Shown here: piece by piece, positions 1 through 7,832 of the stretch
How the letters are laid out: each line of letters opens with the position of its first letter
How positions within the stretch are numbered: the stretch's first letter is position 1
DNA from: Jiangella asiatica
GTDB lineage: Bacteria; Actinomycetota; Actinomycetes; Jiangellales; Jiangellaceae
Direction of reading: 5' to 3'
NCBI RefSeq assembly: GCF_004349065.1
Contig: NZ_SMKZ01000028.1
Location: forward strand, 1-64,000
DNA: 64,000 nucleotides
Translations under genes and position numbers: made by a program
Notes under the pieces: model-generated
What the model was told of the DNA's origin: nothing
The model's database searches: none
The model's input: the letters and a program-made list of their open reading frames with translations, nothing else

Positions 1-1
1 C

Positions 2-262
2 CCCGACGAGACCGGCCGGCGCTCCGTGCGCCGCTCCCCCGTCCCGTCCGGACCGTCGGTGACCGAGCTGGCCGTCTACGGGGCACTGGCCACGGCGATC
101 GCGGTCGCCGTGCTGATCGCGAACGGGCGCCCGTGGTGGCACGCGGCCGCGGTCGTCGTCGGCGCGGCGGTGGTCGTCGGGGTGCTCGTCATGGTGTCGT
201 CGCGGCCGGGCCCGGACCCGGACCACGGGCGCCCGAGCGCGCGACGTCGCAGGCGGCGCTAG
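2..262 (+). CDS. Small hydrophobic protein, probably cut by the left window edge
   Basis: The reading frame is already open at the window edge and ends in a run of arginines at 262. The visible part has two hydrophobic stretches, consistent with two membrane segments, followed by a short Pro/Asp/Arg-rich cytoplasmic-type tail. A GTG at 26 could start a 78-residue protein, but no clear ribosome binding site can be judged this close to the edge, so this may be the 3' end of a longer gene. No family is recognised. It ends 24 bases before oligoribonuclease on the same strand. Confidence 0.45.
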   Translation, partial: PDETGRRSVRRSPVPSGPSVTELAVYGALATAIAVAVLIANGRPWWHAAAVVVGAAVVVGVLVMVSSRPGPDPDHGRPSARRRRRR

Positions 263-286
263 GCGCGAGACCGTAGGGTTGTGGGC

Positions 287-922
287 GTGAGCAACGACCG
301 TATGGTGTGGATCGACTGCGAGATGACCGGGCTCGACCTGCAGCGCGACGCCTTGATCGAGGTGGCCGTGCTCGTCACCGACGCCGAGCTGAATGTGCTC
401 GGCGACGGCGTCGACGTGGTGATCCGACCACCCGACGACGCACTGGCGGCCATGAACGATGTCGTTCGCACGATGCACACCTCCAGTGGTCTGCTCGACG
501 AGCTCGCGCACGGCGTCACGCTCGACGAGGCCAGCGCCATGGTCATGGAGTACATCACCGCGTTCGTGCCGGAGCCGTCGAAGGCGCAGCTGGCCGGCAA
601 CACCGTCCACATGGACCGCCTCTTCCTCGCCCGCGACCTCCCCGAGGTCGAGAAATGGCTGCACTACCGCAACATCGACGTCTCCTCGATCAAGGAGCTG
701 GTGCGGCGCTGGTATCCGCGCGTCTACTTCGCCAGCCCCGCGAAGACCGGCAATCACCGGGCGCTCGGCGACATCAAGGACTCCATCGACGAGCTGCGCT
801 ACTACCGGCAGACGGTGTTCGTGCCGATGCCGGGCCCTGACAGCACCAGCTCTCGCGCCGCCGCGGTCTCGGTCATGAACGCCGCCCGCACTGCCCAGCC
901 GGCCGACGAGAACGCCGGCTGA
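287..922 (+). CDS. orn: Oligoribonuclease
   Basis: This is a 3'-5' exoribonuclease of the DEDDh superfamily that degrades short oligoribonucleotides (nanoRNA, pGpG) in the cytoplasm. The first DxE motif is seen in VWIDCEMTGLD near the N-terminus. The mid-protein segment HYRNIDVSSIKEL and the late NHRALGDIKDSI supply the remaining acidic residues and the catalytic His. The length, about 211 residues, is normal for the family, with a typical variable acidic/Ala-rich tail. GTG at 287 is preferred over GTG at 281 because it gives the conserved short leader before VWIDCEMTG. It is followed directly by tRNA-His. Confidence 0.95.
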   Translation: MSNDRMVWIDCEMTGLDLQRDALIEVAVLVTDAELNVLGDGVDVVIRPPDDALAAMNDVVRTMHTSSGLLDELAHGVTLDEASAMVMEYITAFVPEPSKAQLAGNTVHMDRLFLARDLPEVEKWLHYRNIDVSSIKELVRRWYPRVYFASPAKTGNHRALGDIKDSIDELRYYRQTVFVPMPGPDSTSSRAAAVSVMNAARTAQPADENAG

Positions 923-988
923 CGCCCGTGCACCAGCACCCGCTCGGGCACCGTATACTTGTTCAGCCGTGCCCGGTCACGGCGCCAT

Positions 989-1065
989 GGTGGGTGTAGC
1001 TCAGCTGGTAGAGCACCTGGTTGTGGTCCAGGAAGTCGCGGGTTCAAGTCCCGTCACTCACCCCA
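989..1065 (+). tRNA. tRNA-His (anticodon GTG), CCA encoded
   Basis: The cloverleaf folds cleanly. The acceptor arm 990-996 pairs with 1055-1061 (one G-T wobble), the anticodon loop TTGTGGT contains GTG, and the T arm loop TTCAAGT is at 1043-1049. The histidine-specific G-1 is at 989 opposite the C73 discriminator at 1062. CCA is encoded at 1063-1065. A TATACT -10-like hexamer lies at 954-959. Confidence 0.97.
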
Positions 1066-1068
1066 TTC

Positions 1069-1105
1069 ATCGGTGCTGGTCAGAGGATCTCTGACCAGCA
1101 CCGAT
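1069..1105 (+). terminator. Rho-independent-like hairpin after tRNA-His
   Basis: A perfect 17-bp stem (1069-1085 with 1089-1105) closes a 3-base GAT loop four bases after the tRNA CCA, followed by TGTCTT. This is the expected place and shape for the tRNA terminator, although the U-tract is poor. Confidence 0.8.
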
Positions 1106-1319
1106 TGTCTTCCGGTGCTTCCCACGCCGTCGCGGTCGCCACCTCGATTCCACCGTCGGACCGCGATGGCCTGTTCCGCGGACGCGATCGCGGTCCTTGG
1201 CACACGGAATCACCACGCGCGCGTCCGATTTGCTCCGGTTCATTGCGAGACCATTGCGAGCCAAGTCGCCAACCGTTGATGATCATGGGGAGGCGGCATC
1301 CGCGCGCACGCCATTGCAT

Positions 1320-1345
1320 GTCATTGCGGCGATCGCCGCAATGAC
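1320..1345. repeat. Perfect 26-bp palindrome
   Basis: The sequence reads identically on both strands over 26 bases with no loop, centred on GGCGATCGCC. A looplesss palindrome is a poor terminator but a good protein-binding or cruciform-prone site. It lies in the gap between tRNA-His and the end of the YceI gene. CATTGC, found in its arm, recurs several times in the preceding 80 bases. Confidence 0.6.
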
Positions 1346-1352
1346 GCGACGG

Positions 1353-1383
1353 CGCCGCGCCCGGGAATGTCCCGGACGCGGCG
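1353..1383. terminator. Bidirectional hairpin, probable yceI terminator
   Basis: The inner stem CCGGGA/TCCCGG with an ATG loop (1361-1375) continues, after one mismatch, into an outer 7-bp CGCCGCG/CGCGGCG stem. It lies about 30 bases beyond the stop codon of the minus-strand YceI gene and contains no T-tract. Confidence 0.6.
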
Positions 1384-1410
1384 TCGGTGAAGGGTCTGAC
1401 GGCGGCGGCC

Positions 1411-1968
1411 TCAGGCCGACTTGATCGCCGAGACCTCGAACTCGAGCGTGACCTTCTCGCTGACCAGGACGCCGCCGGCCTCGAGCGGGGCGTTCCACGT
1501 AACATTGAAGTCCTTGCGGTTGATGACGACGGAGCCCTCGAAGCCCACGCGGGCGTTGCCGAACGGGTCGACGGCGGCGCCCTCGTACTCGAAGTCGATG
1601 CTGATCGGCCGGGTGACGTCCTTGATGGTCAGGTCGCCGGTGACGCGGAACGTCGTCTCGCTGACCTGCTCGACCGCGGTCGAGGTGAACGTGATCTCCG
1701 GGTAGGTGTCGATCTCGAGGAAGTCGTTGGTGCGCAGGTGACCGTCGCGCTGCTCGTTGCGGGTGTCGATGCTGGCAGCCTGGATGACGACCTTCGCGGT
1801 CGACCTGCTCGGGTCGTCACCGTCGACGTAGAAGGTGCCCTCGAACTCGTTGAAGGCGCCGCGCACCTTCGTCACCATCGCGTGGCGGGCGACGAAGCCG
1901 ATCCGCGTGTGGGCGGTGTCCAGCGTGTAGTCACCGGTCAGCTGGTTGAACTCGGTCGTCGTGGTCAT
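1411..1968 (-). CDS. YceI family protein
   Basis: The YceI-like family adopts a lipocalin-type beta barrel that binds polyisoprenoids or other amphiphiles. The 185-residue protein shows the typical features YTLDTAHTRIGFVARHAMVTKVRGAF at the N-terminus (quoted here only as its family signature, residues ~12-37), then alternating strands with DFLE, TSTAVE and GDLTIKDVTRP. The start at 1968 is chosen because AAGGAG sits just upstream of that ATG; an ORF-only start at 2022 would run through the promoter. No signal peptide is seen, so it is predicted to be cytoplasmic. It is divergent from a MarR regulator and shares an operator-like region with it. Confidence 0.9.
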   Translation of the reverse strand: MTTTTEFNQLTGDYTLDTAHTRIGFVARHAMVTKVRGAFNEFEGTFYVDGDDPSRSTAKVVIQAASIDTRNEQRDGHLRTNDFLEIDTYPEITFTSTAVEQVSETTFRVTGDLTIKDVTRPISIDFEYEGAAVDPFGNARVGFEGSVVINRKDFNVTWNAPLEAGGVLVSEKVTLEFEVSAIKSA

Positions 1969-2008
1969 GGTTCCTATCTCCTTGCGGGGGGCCGTGGTCA
2001 ACTTGTTT

Positions 2009-2052
2009 AGTTGACGCGTCACAGATTATCCAACTTGGATGACGTGTCAACT
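2009..2052. promoter_or_regulatory. Inverted-repeat operator between yceI-like gene and marR
   Basis: AGTTGACGCGTCA (2009-2021) and TGACGTGTCAACT (2040-2052) are inverted copies with one mismatch, separated by 18 bases. They occupy the divergent promoter region 20 bases before the MarR ATG, so autoregulation plus control of the YceI gene is the natural inference. Confidence 0.65.
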
Positions 2053-2071
2053 ATTCCGTAGAATCGAAGAC

Positions 2072-2545
2072 ATGGCAGAGACACGGTGGCTCGACGACGC
2101 CGAGCAGCGGGCGTGGCGCGGCTACCTGCGCATGAACACGGTGCTGGGCGCGGCGCTGAGCCGGCAGCTCCAGGTTGACTCCACCCTGTCACTGCCCGAC
2201 TTCGAAGTGCTGGTCCACCTCACCGACGTCGAGGACGAGCGGCTGCGCGTCTCCGAGCTCGCCAGAGTCATGCGCTGGGAGAAGAGCCGGCTCTCGCACC
2301 AGGTCACGCGCATGGAGCGGCGCGGGCTGGTGGCCCGCGAAGAGTGCCTCAGCGACGGCCGCGGCGCGTTCGTCGTGCTCACCGGCGCGGGCCGGGACGC
2401 CATCGAGGCCGCCGCGCCCGCGCATGTCGACGCCGTCCGCCGGCTCTTCTTCGATGCCATCACCGCCGACGACGTCGACGCCCTGGCCGGCATCTCGCAG
2501 CGTGTCATCGCCAGGGTCGAGGCCAACGACGTCTGCCCGTCCTGA
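2072..2545 (+). CDS. MarR family transcriptional regulator
   Basis: The 157-residue protein is a winged-helix dimeric repressor of the MarR family. The central part LRVSELARVMRWEKSRLSHQ is the recognition helix region, followed by a wing containing ERRGLVAREECLSDGRGAFV. These are the standard family signatures. The ATG at 2072 is preferred over an upstream in-frame ATG at 2039, which lies inside the operator repeat. It is divergently transcribed from the YceI gene, which it probably controls. A phenolic or oxidant ligand would be typical for the family but is not shown by the sequence. Confidence 0.9.
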   Translation: MAETRWLDDAEQRAWRGYLRMNTVLGAALSRQLQVDSTLSLPDFEVLVHLTDVEDERLRVSELARVMRWEKSRLSHQVTRMERRGLVAREECLSDGRGAFVVLTGAGRDAIEAAAPAHVDAVRRLFFDAITADDVDALAGISQRVIARVEANDVCPS

Positions 2546-2619
2546 TCCGCCCACCCTGTGTGAGGCCACCGCGGCTGGGTACGTGATGGTCAGGACGAGC
2601 TCACGGAGGTGAAGCCGAC

Positions 2620-2793
2620 ATGGGTGCTGATGACAAGCTCGAGAACACCGCCGAGAACCTTTCCGGCAAGGCCAAGGAGGCCTACGGCAAGGTGACGGAC
2701 GACGAGGGCAAAGAGACTGAGGGCAAGGGCGAGCAAGCCAAGTCCGACCTCAAGCAGGCGGGCGACAAGGTGAAGGATGCCTTCAAGCACTGA
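2620..2793 (+). CDS. CsbD family stress protein
   Basis: This 57-residue hydrophilic, Lys/Glu/Asp-rich protein matches the CsbD family: it begins MGADDKLENTAENLSGKAKE and continues with a GKVTDDEGKETEGKGEQAKSD-type repeat. CsbD proteins are general-stress proteins of unknown mechanism, usually highly expressed under sigma-B-like control. The start has a good ribosome binding site (GGAGGTGAAG) a few bases upstream. There are no cysteines and no membrane segment. It stands alone, 70 bases before a convergent DUF3592 gene. Confidence 0.9.
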   Translation: MGADDKLENTAENLSGKAKEAYGKVTDDEGKETEGKGEQAKSDLKQAGDKVKDAFKH

Positions 2794-2862
2794 CCTTCGT
2801 CGGGCCATCCGCTCCCGCTGCGACCACCAGCGGGGGCGGGTCCGCGTCAGGGACGCGATGCG

Positions 2863-3240
2863 CTACATCAGCAGGGTGACGGCGATCGCGCCGGCCGTGG
2901 CGCCGAGGATCGCGAATGCCTCCCCGTACGAGCCGCCGCCCTTCCGCGACACCTGCTCGGTCCGGCCGGGCAGGTAGACCACCTGGACGGCGTCGCCGAC
3001 CTGGTACTTCCCCGGTAGCGACGACACCCGCTCGGCGCCGTCGTCGTCCTCATACCGGACCGTCGACACCCAGCGGCTGCTCTGCGAGCCCTGGGCGCCG
3101 GCCCGGTGCACCAGCTTCGAGTCGGTGACGACGGCGTCGACCTGCCGCCCGTCGCGCCTGGTCCGCAGCACCCGTAACGCCGACCAGCCGGCCCCGACCA
3201 GGCCGGCGATACCGACGACGATCCGCAGCACGTTGTCCAC
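2863..3240 (-). CDS. DUF3592 domain membrane protein
   Basis: This 125-residue protein has one N-terminal hydrophobic segment (NVLRIVVGIAGLVGAGW), a soluble beta-rich domain with the YEDDDGAER/LPGKYQVGDAVQVVYLPGR pattern of DUF3592, and a second C-terminal hydrophobic segment. The GTG start at 3240 directly follows the TGA of the DUF3467 gene (one base between), which suggests translational coupling. The domain's function is unknown; it is usually membrane-anchored with the beta domain facing outward. Confidence 0.75.
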   Translation of the reverse strand: MDNVLRIVVGIAGLVGAGWSALRVLRTRRDGRQVDAVVTDSKLVHRAGAQGSQSSRWVSTVRYEDDDGAERVSSLPGKYQVGDAVQVVYLPGRTEQVSRKGGGSYGEAFAILGATAGAIAVTLLM

Positions 3241-3241
3241 G

Positions 3242-3556
3242 TCAGGAGTCTTCCGGTGAGCGTCGACGCACACCGTGGCTGCGCTCCCACATGCTGAGCT
3301 GCTTCTCCAGACCCTTCATGATCTCGAACACCTGGCTCGGTGGCACCCGAACGCGCGTCACCACCCGGGTCGGCACCTTCACGACTCGGCTGCCGTCGTC
3401 GGCCACTGTCGGCTTCGGCGGCCGTTTGAGCACGGCGAAGTCAAGGACGAAGGAGTCGGCGGTGTGCCAGATGGAGGCGAAGTCGGCATACGTGCCGGGC
3501 TCGACGTCGGCGGGAATCTCGATGTCGTACTCGCGGCGTTCGGGCTGGTTGGCCAT
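3242..3556 (-). CDS. DUF3467 family protein
   Basis: A 104-residue cytoplasmic protein starting MANQPERREYDIEIP. It shows the DUF3467 pattern: VEPGTYADFASIWHT, then DFAVLKRPP, and a C-terminal PPSQVFEIMKGLEKQLSMWE helix. The family is widespread and uncharacterised. The start at 3556 is chosen over an upstream ATG at 3589 because it fits the family's usual N-terminus. It is coupled to the DUF3592 gene downstream. Confidence 0.8.
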   Translation of the reverse strand: MANQPERREYDIEIPADVEPGTYADFASIWHTADSFVLDFAVLKRPPKPTVADDGSRVVKVPTRVVTRVRVPPSQVFEIMKGLEKQLSMWERSHGVRRRSPEDS

Positions 3557-3678
3557 GCCGCCTACTCTAGGCGCCGCGATCACCGGCACCCACGCATCGA
3601 GATCGTCGGCCGGCGATCCGCAGCGACCTCCTGCGATTTCATCGCCACGGGCCGCCGATGGTACGCTCTAGCGTCGTT

Positions 3679-3805
<127 letters not shown>

Positions 3806-4009
3806 TTGGGGGCCCGAATCCCCCACCTACCCCCCGGATTGGTTATCCCGCGAGCAGTTGGCCAACGCTCGTCAGCAGCTGCGCCAGTGATCGCGCTCTA
3901 CGTTTGCGATCTGCCTGGTGTACCTGTTCGACCGATCCTCTCTTCGCGAAGATCATGTAGAAGATCGGAATGCTTCGCAGCAGCTGAGGCGTGACGGCTT
4001 TGAGGTTCA

Positions 4010-4210
4010 TTCTTGGCTGAAGCTGCTGAAAGCTGGGCCGCCCGCCGCGTCGAGCGCGAGGATTTCCCCGTCGAGGATCAACTGGTGGCCGGCGAGCGCC
4101 GTACCTAAGCGATCAAGCTCTGGATAGCTGCCCGTCACATCGCGCAACTTGCGGCTGGTCAGTCTGAATGCGCCGTCGCGCACGCGGGCCAGAGCGCGAC
4201 ATGTTGACCG
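4010..4210 (-). pseudogene. Fragment of an ATP-dependent DNA ligase (LigD/LigC-type adenylation domain)
   Basis: A stretch of about 65 codons encodes ...VRDGAFRLTSRKLRDVTGSYPELDRLG..., then HQLILDGEILALDAAGGPAF. This is the conserved substrate-strand region before and including motif III of actinobacterial ATP-dependent ligases (DGE(I/V)(V/L)ALD). The catalytic lysine motif upstream and everything downstream are absent, so it is a gene scrap. It lies beside the tRNA-Lys repeat and an IS5-like remnant. Confidence 0.7.
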
Positions 4211-4235
4211 GACTAGGCCGTGTTTGGGAATTGAG

Positions 4236-4420
4236 GAAGCCTCCAGTTGAATCTGTTGTGCTGCAACAGCAGCTGACCGGAGGCTTCGATTGTCGAGCGT
4301 GACGCAGGGATCTGACTGATAACCAGTGGGAACGGCTGCGCCGCTGGCTACCGGGGCCAAGTCGACGGGGCCGGCCCGCCATGCTCGCGATCAAGACATG
4401 GGCGGAGACCAATTGGACGA
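4236..4420 (+). mobile_element. IS5-like transposase remnant with end inverted repeat
   Basis: From 4309 the plus strand encodes DLTDNQWERLRRWLPGPSRR followed by GRPA, the N-terminal signature of IS5-group transposases. The frame has no start of its own and loses similarity after about 25 residues. Just upstream, GAAGCCTCC (4236-4244) and GGAGGCTTC (4279-4287) form an inverted repeat that may be part of the element end. No DDE domain remains. Confidence 0.6.
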
Positions 4421-4476
4421 CGTGCAGGCGGCACGGGACCGGTTCGACAATGCCCGCTGCCGCCGAAGAGCGGGGA

Positions 4477-5226
4477 TTAGGCGGCTCGGCCGAATCGGCG
4501 CGGCTCGGCGAGGAGCGCGGGCAGCTCGGCGAGCGAGGTGATCCGCATGGGGCCGTCTGGACCCGGCTCGGTTCCGCTCCGGTCGAGCCAGATGCCGGTG
4601 AGTCCGGCGGCGTCGGCCGCCCGGGCGTCATTGTCGGCCAGGTCACCGACGTAGGCGACCGCTTCGGGCGGCAGGTCGAGAGCGGCGCAGGCGGCATGGA
4701 ACGCCGCGGCCGCGGGCTTGGCGACACCGAGCTCCTCGGCGCAGGCCAGCACCTCGAAGCGGTCGCGGATACCCAGGGCGCGGAGCTTCTGATCCTGCTG
4801 GAAGGCGGCATTGTTGGAGAGCACCCCGTGCCGGTATCCGGCGGCGAGCGCGTCCAGTGCCGGGACGGCGTCGGGAAACGCCCGCCAGTGGTGCTGATAG
4901 GCGCCCAAGTAGCCGCCGAACCAGGCATCGGCCTCGTCGTCGGTGAACGCCCGGCCCGCGAGGGCGCGCGCCCGCTCCCGCCGCTGGTCCTGGAAGGTCA
5001 ACGCCCCGTCGAGATAGCGCCGCACGTACGCCTCTGACACCTCATGCCAGTGCGCGGCGGCCTCCTCCTCGGAGCCGTACCGCTCCAGCAGCCCTTCGGA
5101 CGCGAGGTGTTCGAGCGCCGCGAGCCGCTCCGCACCCGAATGGTCGAACAGCGTGTCGTCGACGTCCCACAACACCGCGGCGATCCCCCGGTCACCGCTG
5201 ATGGCGTTCGGATAGCGACCGCTCAT
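4477..5226 (-). CDS. HAD-superfamily hydrolase
   Basis: This 249-residue protein is a class I HAD phosphatase. Motif I is DVDDTLFDHSG with both catalytic aspartates, motif II is the N-rich VLSNNAAF, motif III is GVAKPAAAAF, and motif IV is VGDLADNDARAADAAG. A helical cap domain lies between motifs I and II. The substrate cannot be told from sequence. The start at 5226 (MSGRYPN) gives a short leader before motif I. It lies downstream of PhzF and the nadC pseudogene on the same strand. Confidence 0.88.
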   Translation of the reverse strand: MSGRYPNAISGDRGIAAVLWDVDDTLFDHSGAERLAALEHLASEGLLERYGSEEEAAAHWHEVSEAYVRRYLDGALTFQDQRRERARALAGRAFTDDEADAWFGGYLGAYQHHWRAFPDAVPALDALAAGYRHGVLSNNAAFQQDQKLRALGIRDRFEVLACAEELGVAKPAAAAFHAACAALDLPPEAVAYVGDLADNDARAADAAGLTGIWLDRSGTEPGPDGPMRITSLAELPALLAEPRRFGRAA

Positions 5227-5282
5227 GGGCGACAACAAGATCGGCTGAGGAGAATCACCTGCGGAATGCTACTCGGCCCCGA

Positions 5283-6116
5283 TCAGAGCGCCAACGTGTC
5301 GCGGCGGTTGACAATCGCGGTACCGCCGAGGCGGATCCCGGCGCGCGCGCCCGCCGGTGCGGCCGCGGTGATCGCGGCGGGGCTCCCGAGAGCATCGCCC
5401 ATATCCACGGTGATGGACTTGAGGCCCTGTCCGGCGAGCAGGGCGGCAAGGCAGGCGGTGCTGTTGGCATTGGCGATGTCCTCCTCGACGCCGATCGAGG
5501 GCGCGAACATGCGCGCTGCCAGACGACCGCCGCTGTCGGGGCGGCTGTACACGTAGCAACCGAGCAGCCCCAGCCGGTCGCAGACGACACGGAGCCCGGT
5601 GAAGTCCGGTTCGAGCGCCGCCAGCGCCGATCGGGACCCGAGCGGTACCAGCATTCGCTCGCGCCCGATCGAAGCGATACGCGCTCCGGCGACGGCGTCA
5701 TCCGGCGCGATGCCCAGTGCCGCCAGCACCGGTCGGCGCTCGTGAGGGCACGGTTCGCGAAACTTGACGGGCCCGGTCTCGAAGCCGGCGCGAAGCTGCG
5801 CCCCCTCATTCTGGGACCAGCCGGTGAAGACGCCGGCGGCGGTGCGCAGCACACCGCGGAAGCGCTGATTCCCGGCGAGGAAGGCGAGGGCGGCGATCGT
5901 CCCGTGCCCGCATGCCGGCAGTTCGCCCTCGGCGGTGAAGAACCGCAGTGCGGCCCGGCCTTCGCCAGCGGCAACGAAAACGGCGTGGGAAGCACCGGTC
6001 ATCAGCGGGATGCGGCGACGCTCATCGTCGCTCAAGGGCGTCTCCTCGACCACCGCGGTCGGGCTGCCGCCTCGGCCATCCCGCAGACACGCGTCGATGA
6101 CCACTACCTCGGGCAT
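5283..6116 (-). CDS. PhzF-family isomerase/epimerase-like protein
   Basis: The 277-residue protein has the duplicated PhzF fold (diaminopimelate-epimerase-like). The N-terminal half carries the family's catalytic glutamate region FFTAEGELPACGHGT, and a conserved Gly-rich HGT follows. The C-terminal half has the matching RMFAPSIGVEEDIANAN segment before ACLAALL. True PhzF isomerises dihydrohydroxyanthranilate, but no other phenazine genes are present, so the substrate is unknown. Its ATG overlaps the reconstructed end of nadC. Confidence 0.85.
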   Translation of the reverse strand: MPEVVVIDACLRDGRGGSPTAVVEETPLSDDERRRIPLMTGASHAVFVAAGEGRAALRFFTAEGELPACGHGTIAALAFLAGNQRFRGVLRTAAGVFTGWSQNEGAQLRAGFETGPVKFREPCPHERRPVLAALGIAPDDAVAGARIASIGRERMLVPLGSRSALAALEPDFTGLRVVCDRLGLLGCYVYSRPDSGGRLAARMFAPSIGVEEDIANANSTACLAALLAGQGLKSITVDMGDALGSPAAITAAAPAGARAGIRLGGTAIVNRRDTLAL

Positions 6117-6977
6117 GGCACCGTGTCGGTCGTCAGCAGCATCGTCAGGTCCAGCGCGGGCGCGCTGTGCGTCACGCGCCGACCGAGATGAGGTCGACTC
6201 CCGTCCCGGCGATGGCGCGGACGCTGTTCAGACGGACGGTGCCCGAGGCCTCCGGCAGGATCAGGGAGGCGTCGGCACGCTCGGCCCGGATTCTCACGAC
6301 CGTTTCGATGTCGGTCACCGGCATGTTGTCGAGCATGATCCAGCGGGACCCGGCATCGAGGGCCTCAACGGTCTGCACCTCGACATCGGTCTCCACCTCG
6401 TGCCCGGTGCGCGCCATCTCGCGCCGGACCGCGTCGATCGCGGTGGTCACGCCGCCTGCCGCGGCGATGTGGTTCTCCTTGAGCAGCACCATCGCCGCGA
6501 GGTTGAGCCGGTGGTTGCGGCCGCCGCCGACGGTCACCGCGTACTTGTCCAGGGCGCGCAGGCCCGGCGCCGTCTTGCGGGTGTCCAGAATGCGCGCCTC
6601 GGTCCCGCCCACGGCCTGGACGTAGCGGTCGGTGAGCGTCGCGATGCCGCACATGCGTTGCAGCAAGTTCAGCACCGTTCGCTCCCCGGTGATCAGGCTG
6701 CGCGCCAAGCCGGACAGGCGCACCAGGACATCGTCGCCGGTCAGCCGGGCGCCGTCGGGGACCAGCGCTTCCACTGTGACCTCGGAGTCGACCTGGCGAA
6801 GACCTCGGCGACCACGCGGAGACCGCCGGCGATGCCGCACTGCCGGGCGCGGATCTCGGCCACGGCCGCCAGGCCATCGGGAACGCTCCACGCGGTGGTG
6901 ACGTCCTGGCCCGACTCATCCTCGGCCAGGGCACCGGCGACGGCGGTTCGCGCCGCCTGTGAGGCGAACTCTGTCAT
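6104..6977 (-). pseudogene. nadC: Nicotinate-nucleotide pyrophosphorylase, broken by two frameshifts
   Basis: NadC converts quinolinate and PRPP to NaMN. The N-terminal part (MTEFASQAARTAV...) reads in one frame to about 6797. A one-base loss (GCCAG-GTC where GCCAGGGTC is expected) then shifts the rest, which continues VDSEVTVEAL... through the signatures LDTRKTAPGLR, VGGGRNHR and LLKENH. A second one-base loss at about 6172 turns GCGCTG into GCGTGA and stops the protein at ...LISVGA. The next frame carries the expected tail LTHSAPALDL and stops at 6104, overlapping the PhzF start. Both lesions are single-base deletions. Confidence 0.85.
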
Positions 6978-7042
6978 GGTCTGTGGTCTCCAGTCCTGTG
7001 GTTACGAGCCGAAATCTGAGGTGTCCCGCGCGCGGACCGCTG

Positions 7043-7435
7043 TCATAACCGGTGGCACTGGCCGTCGCCGGCATCTTCGGCGGCAGTGGGCGGGGCGTCG
7101 GCAAGCTCGGCAGCCCACCGCCGCGACCACTCGATGACCGGACCGAGGGCCTCGCGGGCGTCGTGGCCGAGCGGGGTGAGGGTGTAGTTGCCGTCGCGCA
7201 GCACCTCGGCGAGCCGAGCCTCTTGGAGCTCTGTGAGCCGTTGCCGCAGGACGCTTGACGACATGCCGTCGCAGCGCCGCTGCAACAGCCGGAAGCCGAG
7301 CGGCTCGTTCCCCAGCTCCCAAATGATGCGCAGAGTCCAGCGGCGCCCGAACAGGTCCAGTGCCGCCATCAACGATCGGCCCGTGGTGGAACCGCGGACC
7401 GGCCGGCCCGGCATGGGCGTCGGCAACGGGTTCAT
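7043..7435 (-). CDS. HxlR family transcriptional regulator
   Basis: This 130-residue winged-helix protein shows the HxlR hallmarks: DLFGRRWTLRIIWELG near residue 28, then RFLLQRRCDGMSSSVLRQRLTEL-type text, with GFRLLQRRCDGMSSSVLRQR as the recognition region, and NYTLTPLGHDAREALGPVIEW at the wing and C-terminus. There is no Cys in the usual redox position. It is divergent from a DUF1330 gene with two nearly identical palindromes between them, so it likely represses itself and that gene. Confidence 0.9.
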   Translation of the reverse strand: MNPLPTPMPGRPVRGSTTGRSLMAALDLFGRRWTLRIIWELGNEPLGFRLLQRRCDGMSSSVLRQRLTELQEARLAEVLRDGNYTLTPLGHDAREALGPVIEWSRRWAAELADAPPTAAEDAGDGQCHRL

Positions 7436-7454
7436 GACTCTCCGTCAACTCTTG

Positions 7455-7515
7455 TGCTTCGGATTCCGAAGCAGTAGTGTCGCACATCGCGACTGTGCTT
7501 CGGAATTCGAAGCAC
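7455..7515. promoter_or_regulatory. Twin palindromic operators for the HxlR regulator
   Basis: TGCTTCGGATTCCGAAGCA (7455-7473) and TGCTTCGGAATTCGAAGCA (7496-7514) are two near-copies of one palindrome. Their centres are 41 bases apart, about four helical turns, in the hxlR/DUF1330 intergenic region. Confidence 0.75.
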
Positions 7516-7535
7516 TCATCTCAACTGGAGGTTCC

Positions 7536-7832
7536 ATGCCCAAGGGCTACTGGGTCAGCGTCTACCCCACCATCGATGACCCCAAGAGGCTTGATGTCTA
7601 CAACGAGCTGGCAGGCCGAGCCGTCGCGGCCGCGGATGGGCGGGTGCTCGCCAGCATCGGCAGCCGGGTCGACGCACACGAGGCCGGAATCGCCGAGCGC
7701 GTCGTCCTGATCGAGTTCGACAGCTTCGAACAGGCGGTCGCCGCACGCGCGAGCGCGCCCTACCAGGAGGCGCTGACCGAACTCCCCGACGGCTTGGAGC
7801 GCGACTTCCGCATCGTCGAAGGCCTCGACTGA
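7536..7832 (+). CDS. DUF1330 family protein
   Basis: This 98-residue protein is a dimeric alpha/beta-barrel (ferredoxin-like) DUF1330 member. It shows GYWVSVYPTIDDPKRLDVYNELAG near the N-terminus (family signature YWI...V.D...Y..Y), the central DGRVLASIG, and ERVVLIEFDSFEQAVA, the usual IEFPS.EAA motif. Its function is unknown. GGAGGTTCC precedes the ATG. It is probably controlled by the divergent HxlR regulator through the twin palindromes. Confidence 0.88.
   Translation: MPKGYWVSVYPTIDDPKRLDVYNELAGRAVAAADGRVLASIGSRVDAHEAGIAERVVLIEFDSFEQAVAARASAPYQEALTELPDGLERDFRIVEGLD

Larger units (their letters stand above)
1106..1410. other. Intergenic region with two palindromes, no gene seen
   Basis: No reading frame here looks coding. 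It holds a short tandem duplication of CATTGCGAG near 1243-1258 and two strong inverted repeats, listed separately, at 1320-1345 and 1353-1383. Confidence 0.6.

Noticed and set aside
5283-6977. A phenazine or NAD biosynthesis cluster (phzF, nadC)
   Set aside because: No other phenazine gene is nearby, and nadC is broken with no nadA or nadB adjacent. The distant SdhA-like protein at 58.5 kb is not clearly NadB.
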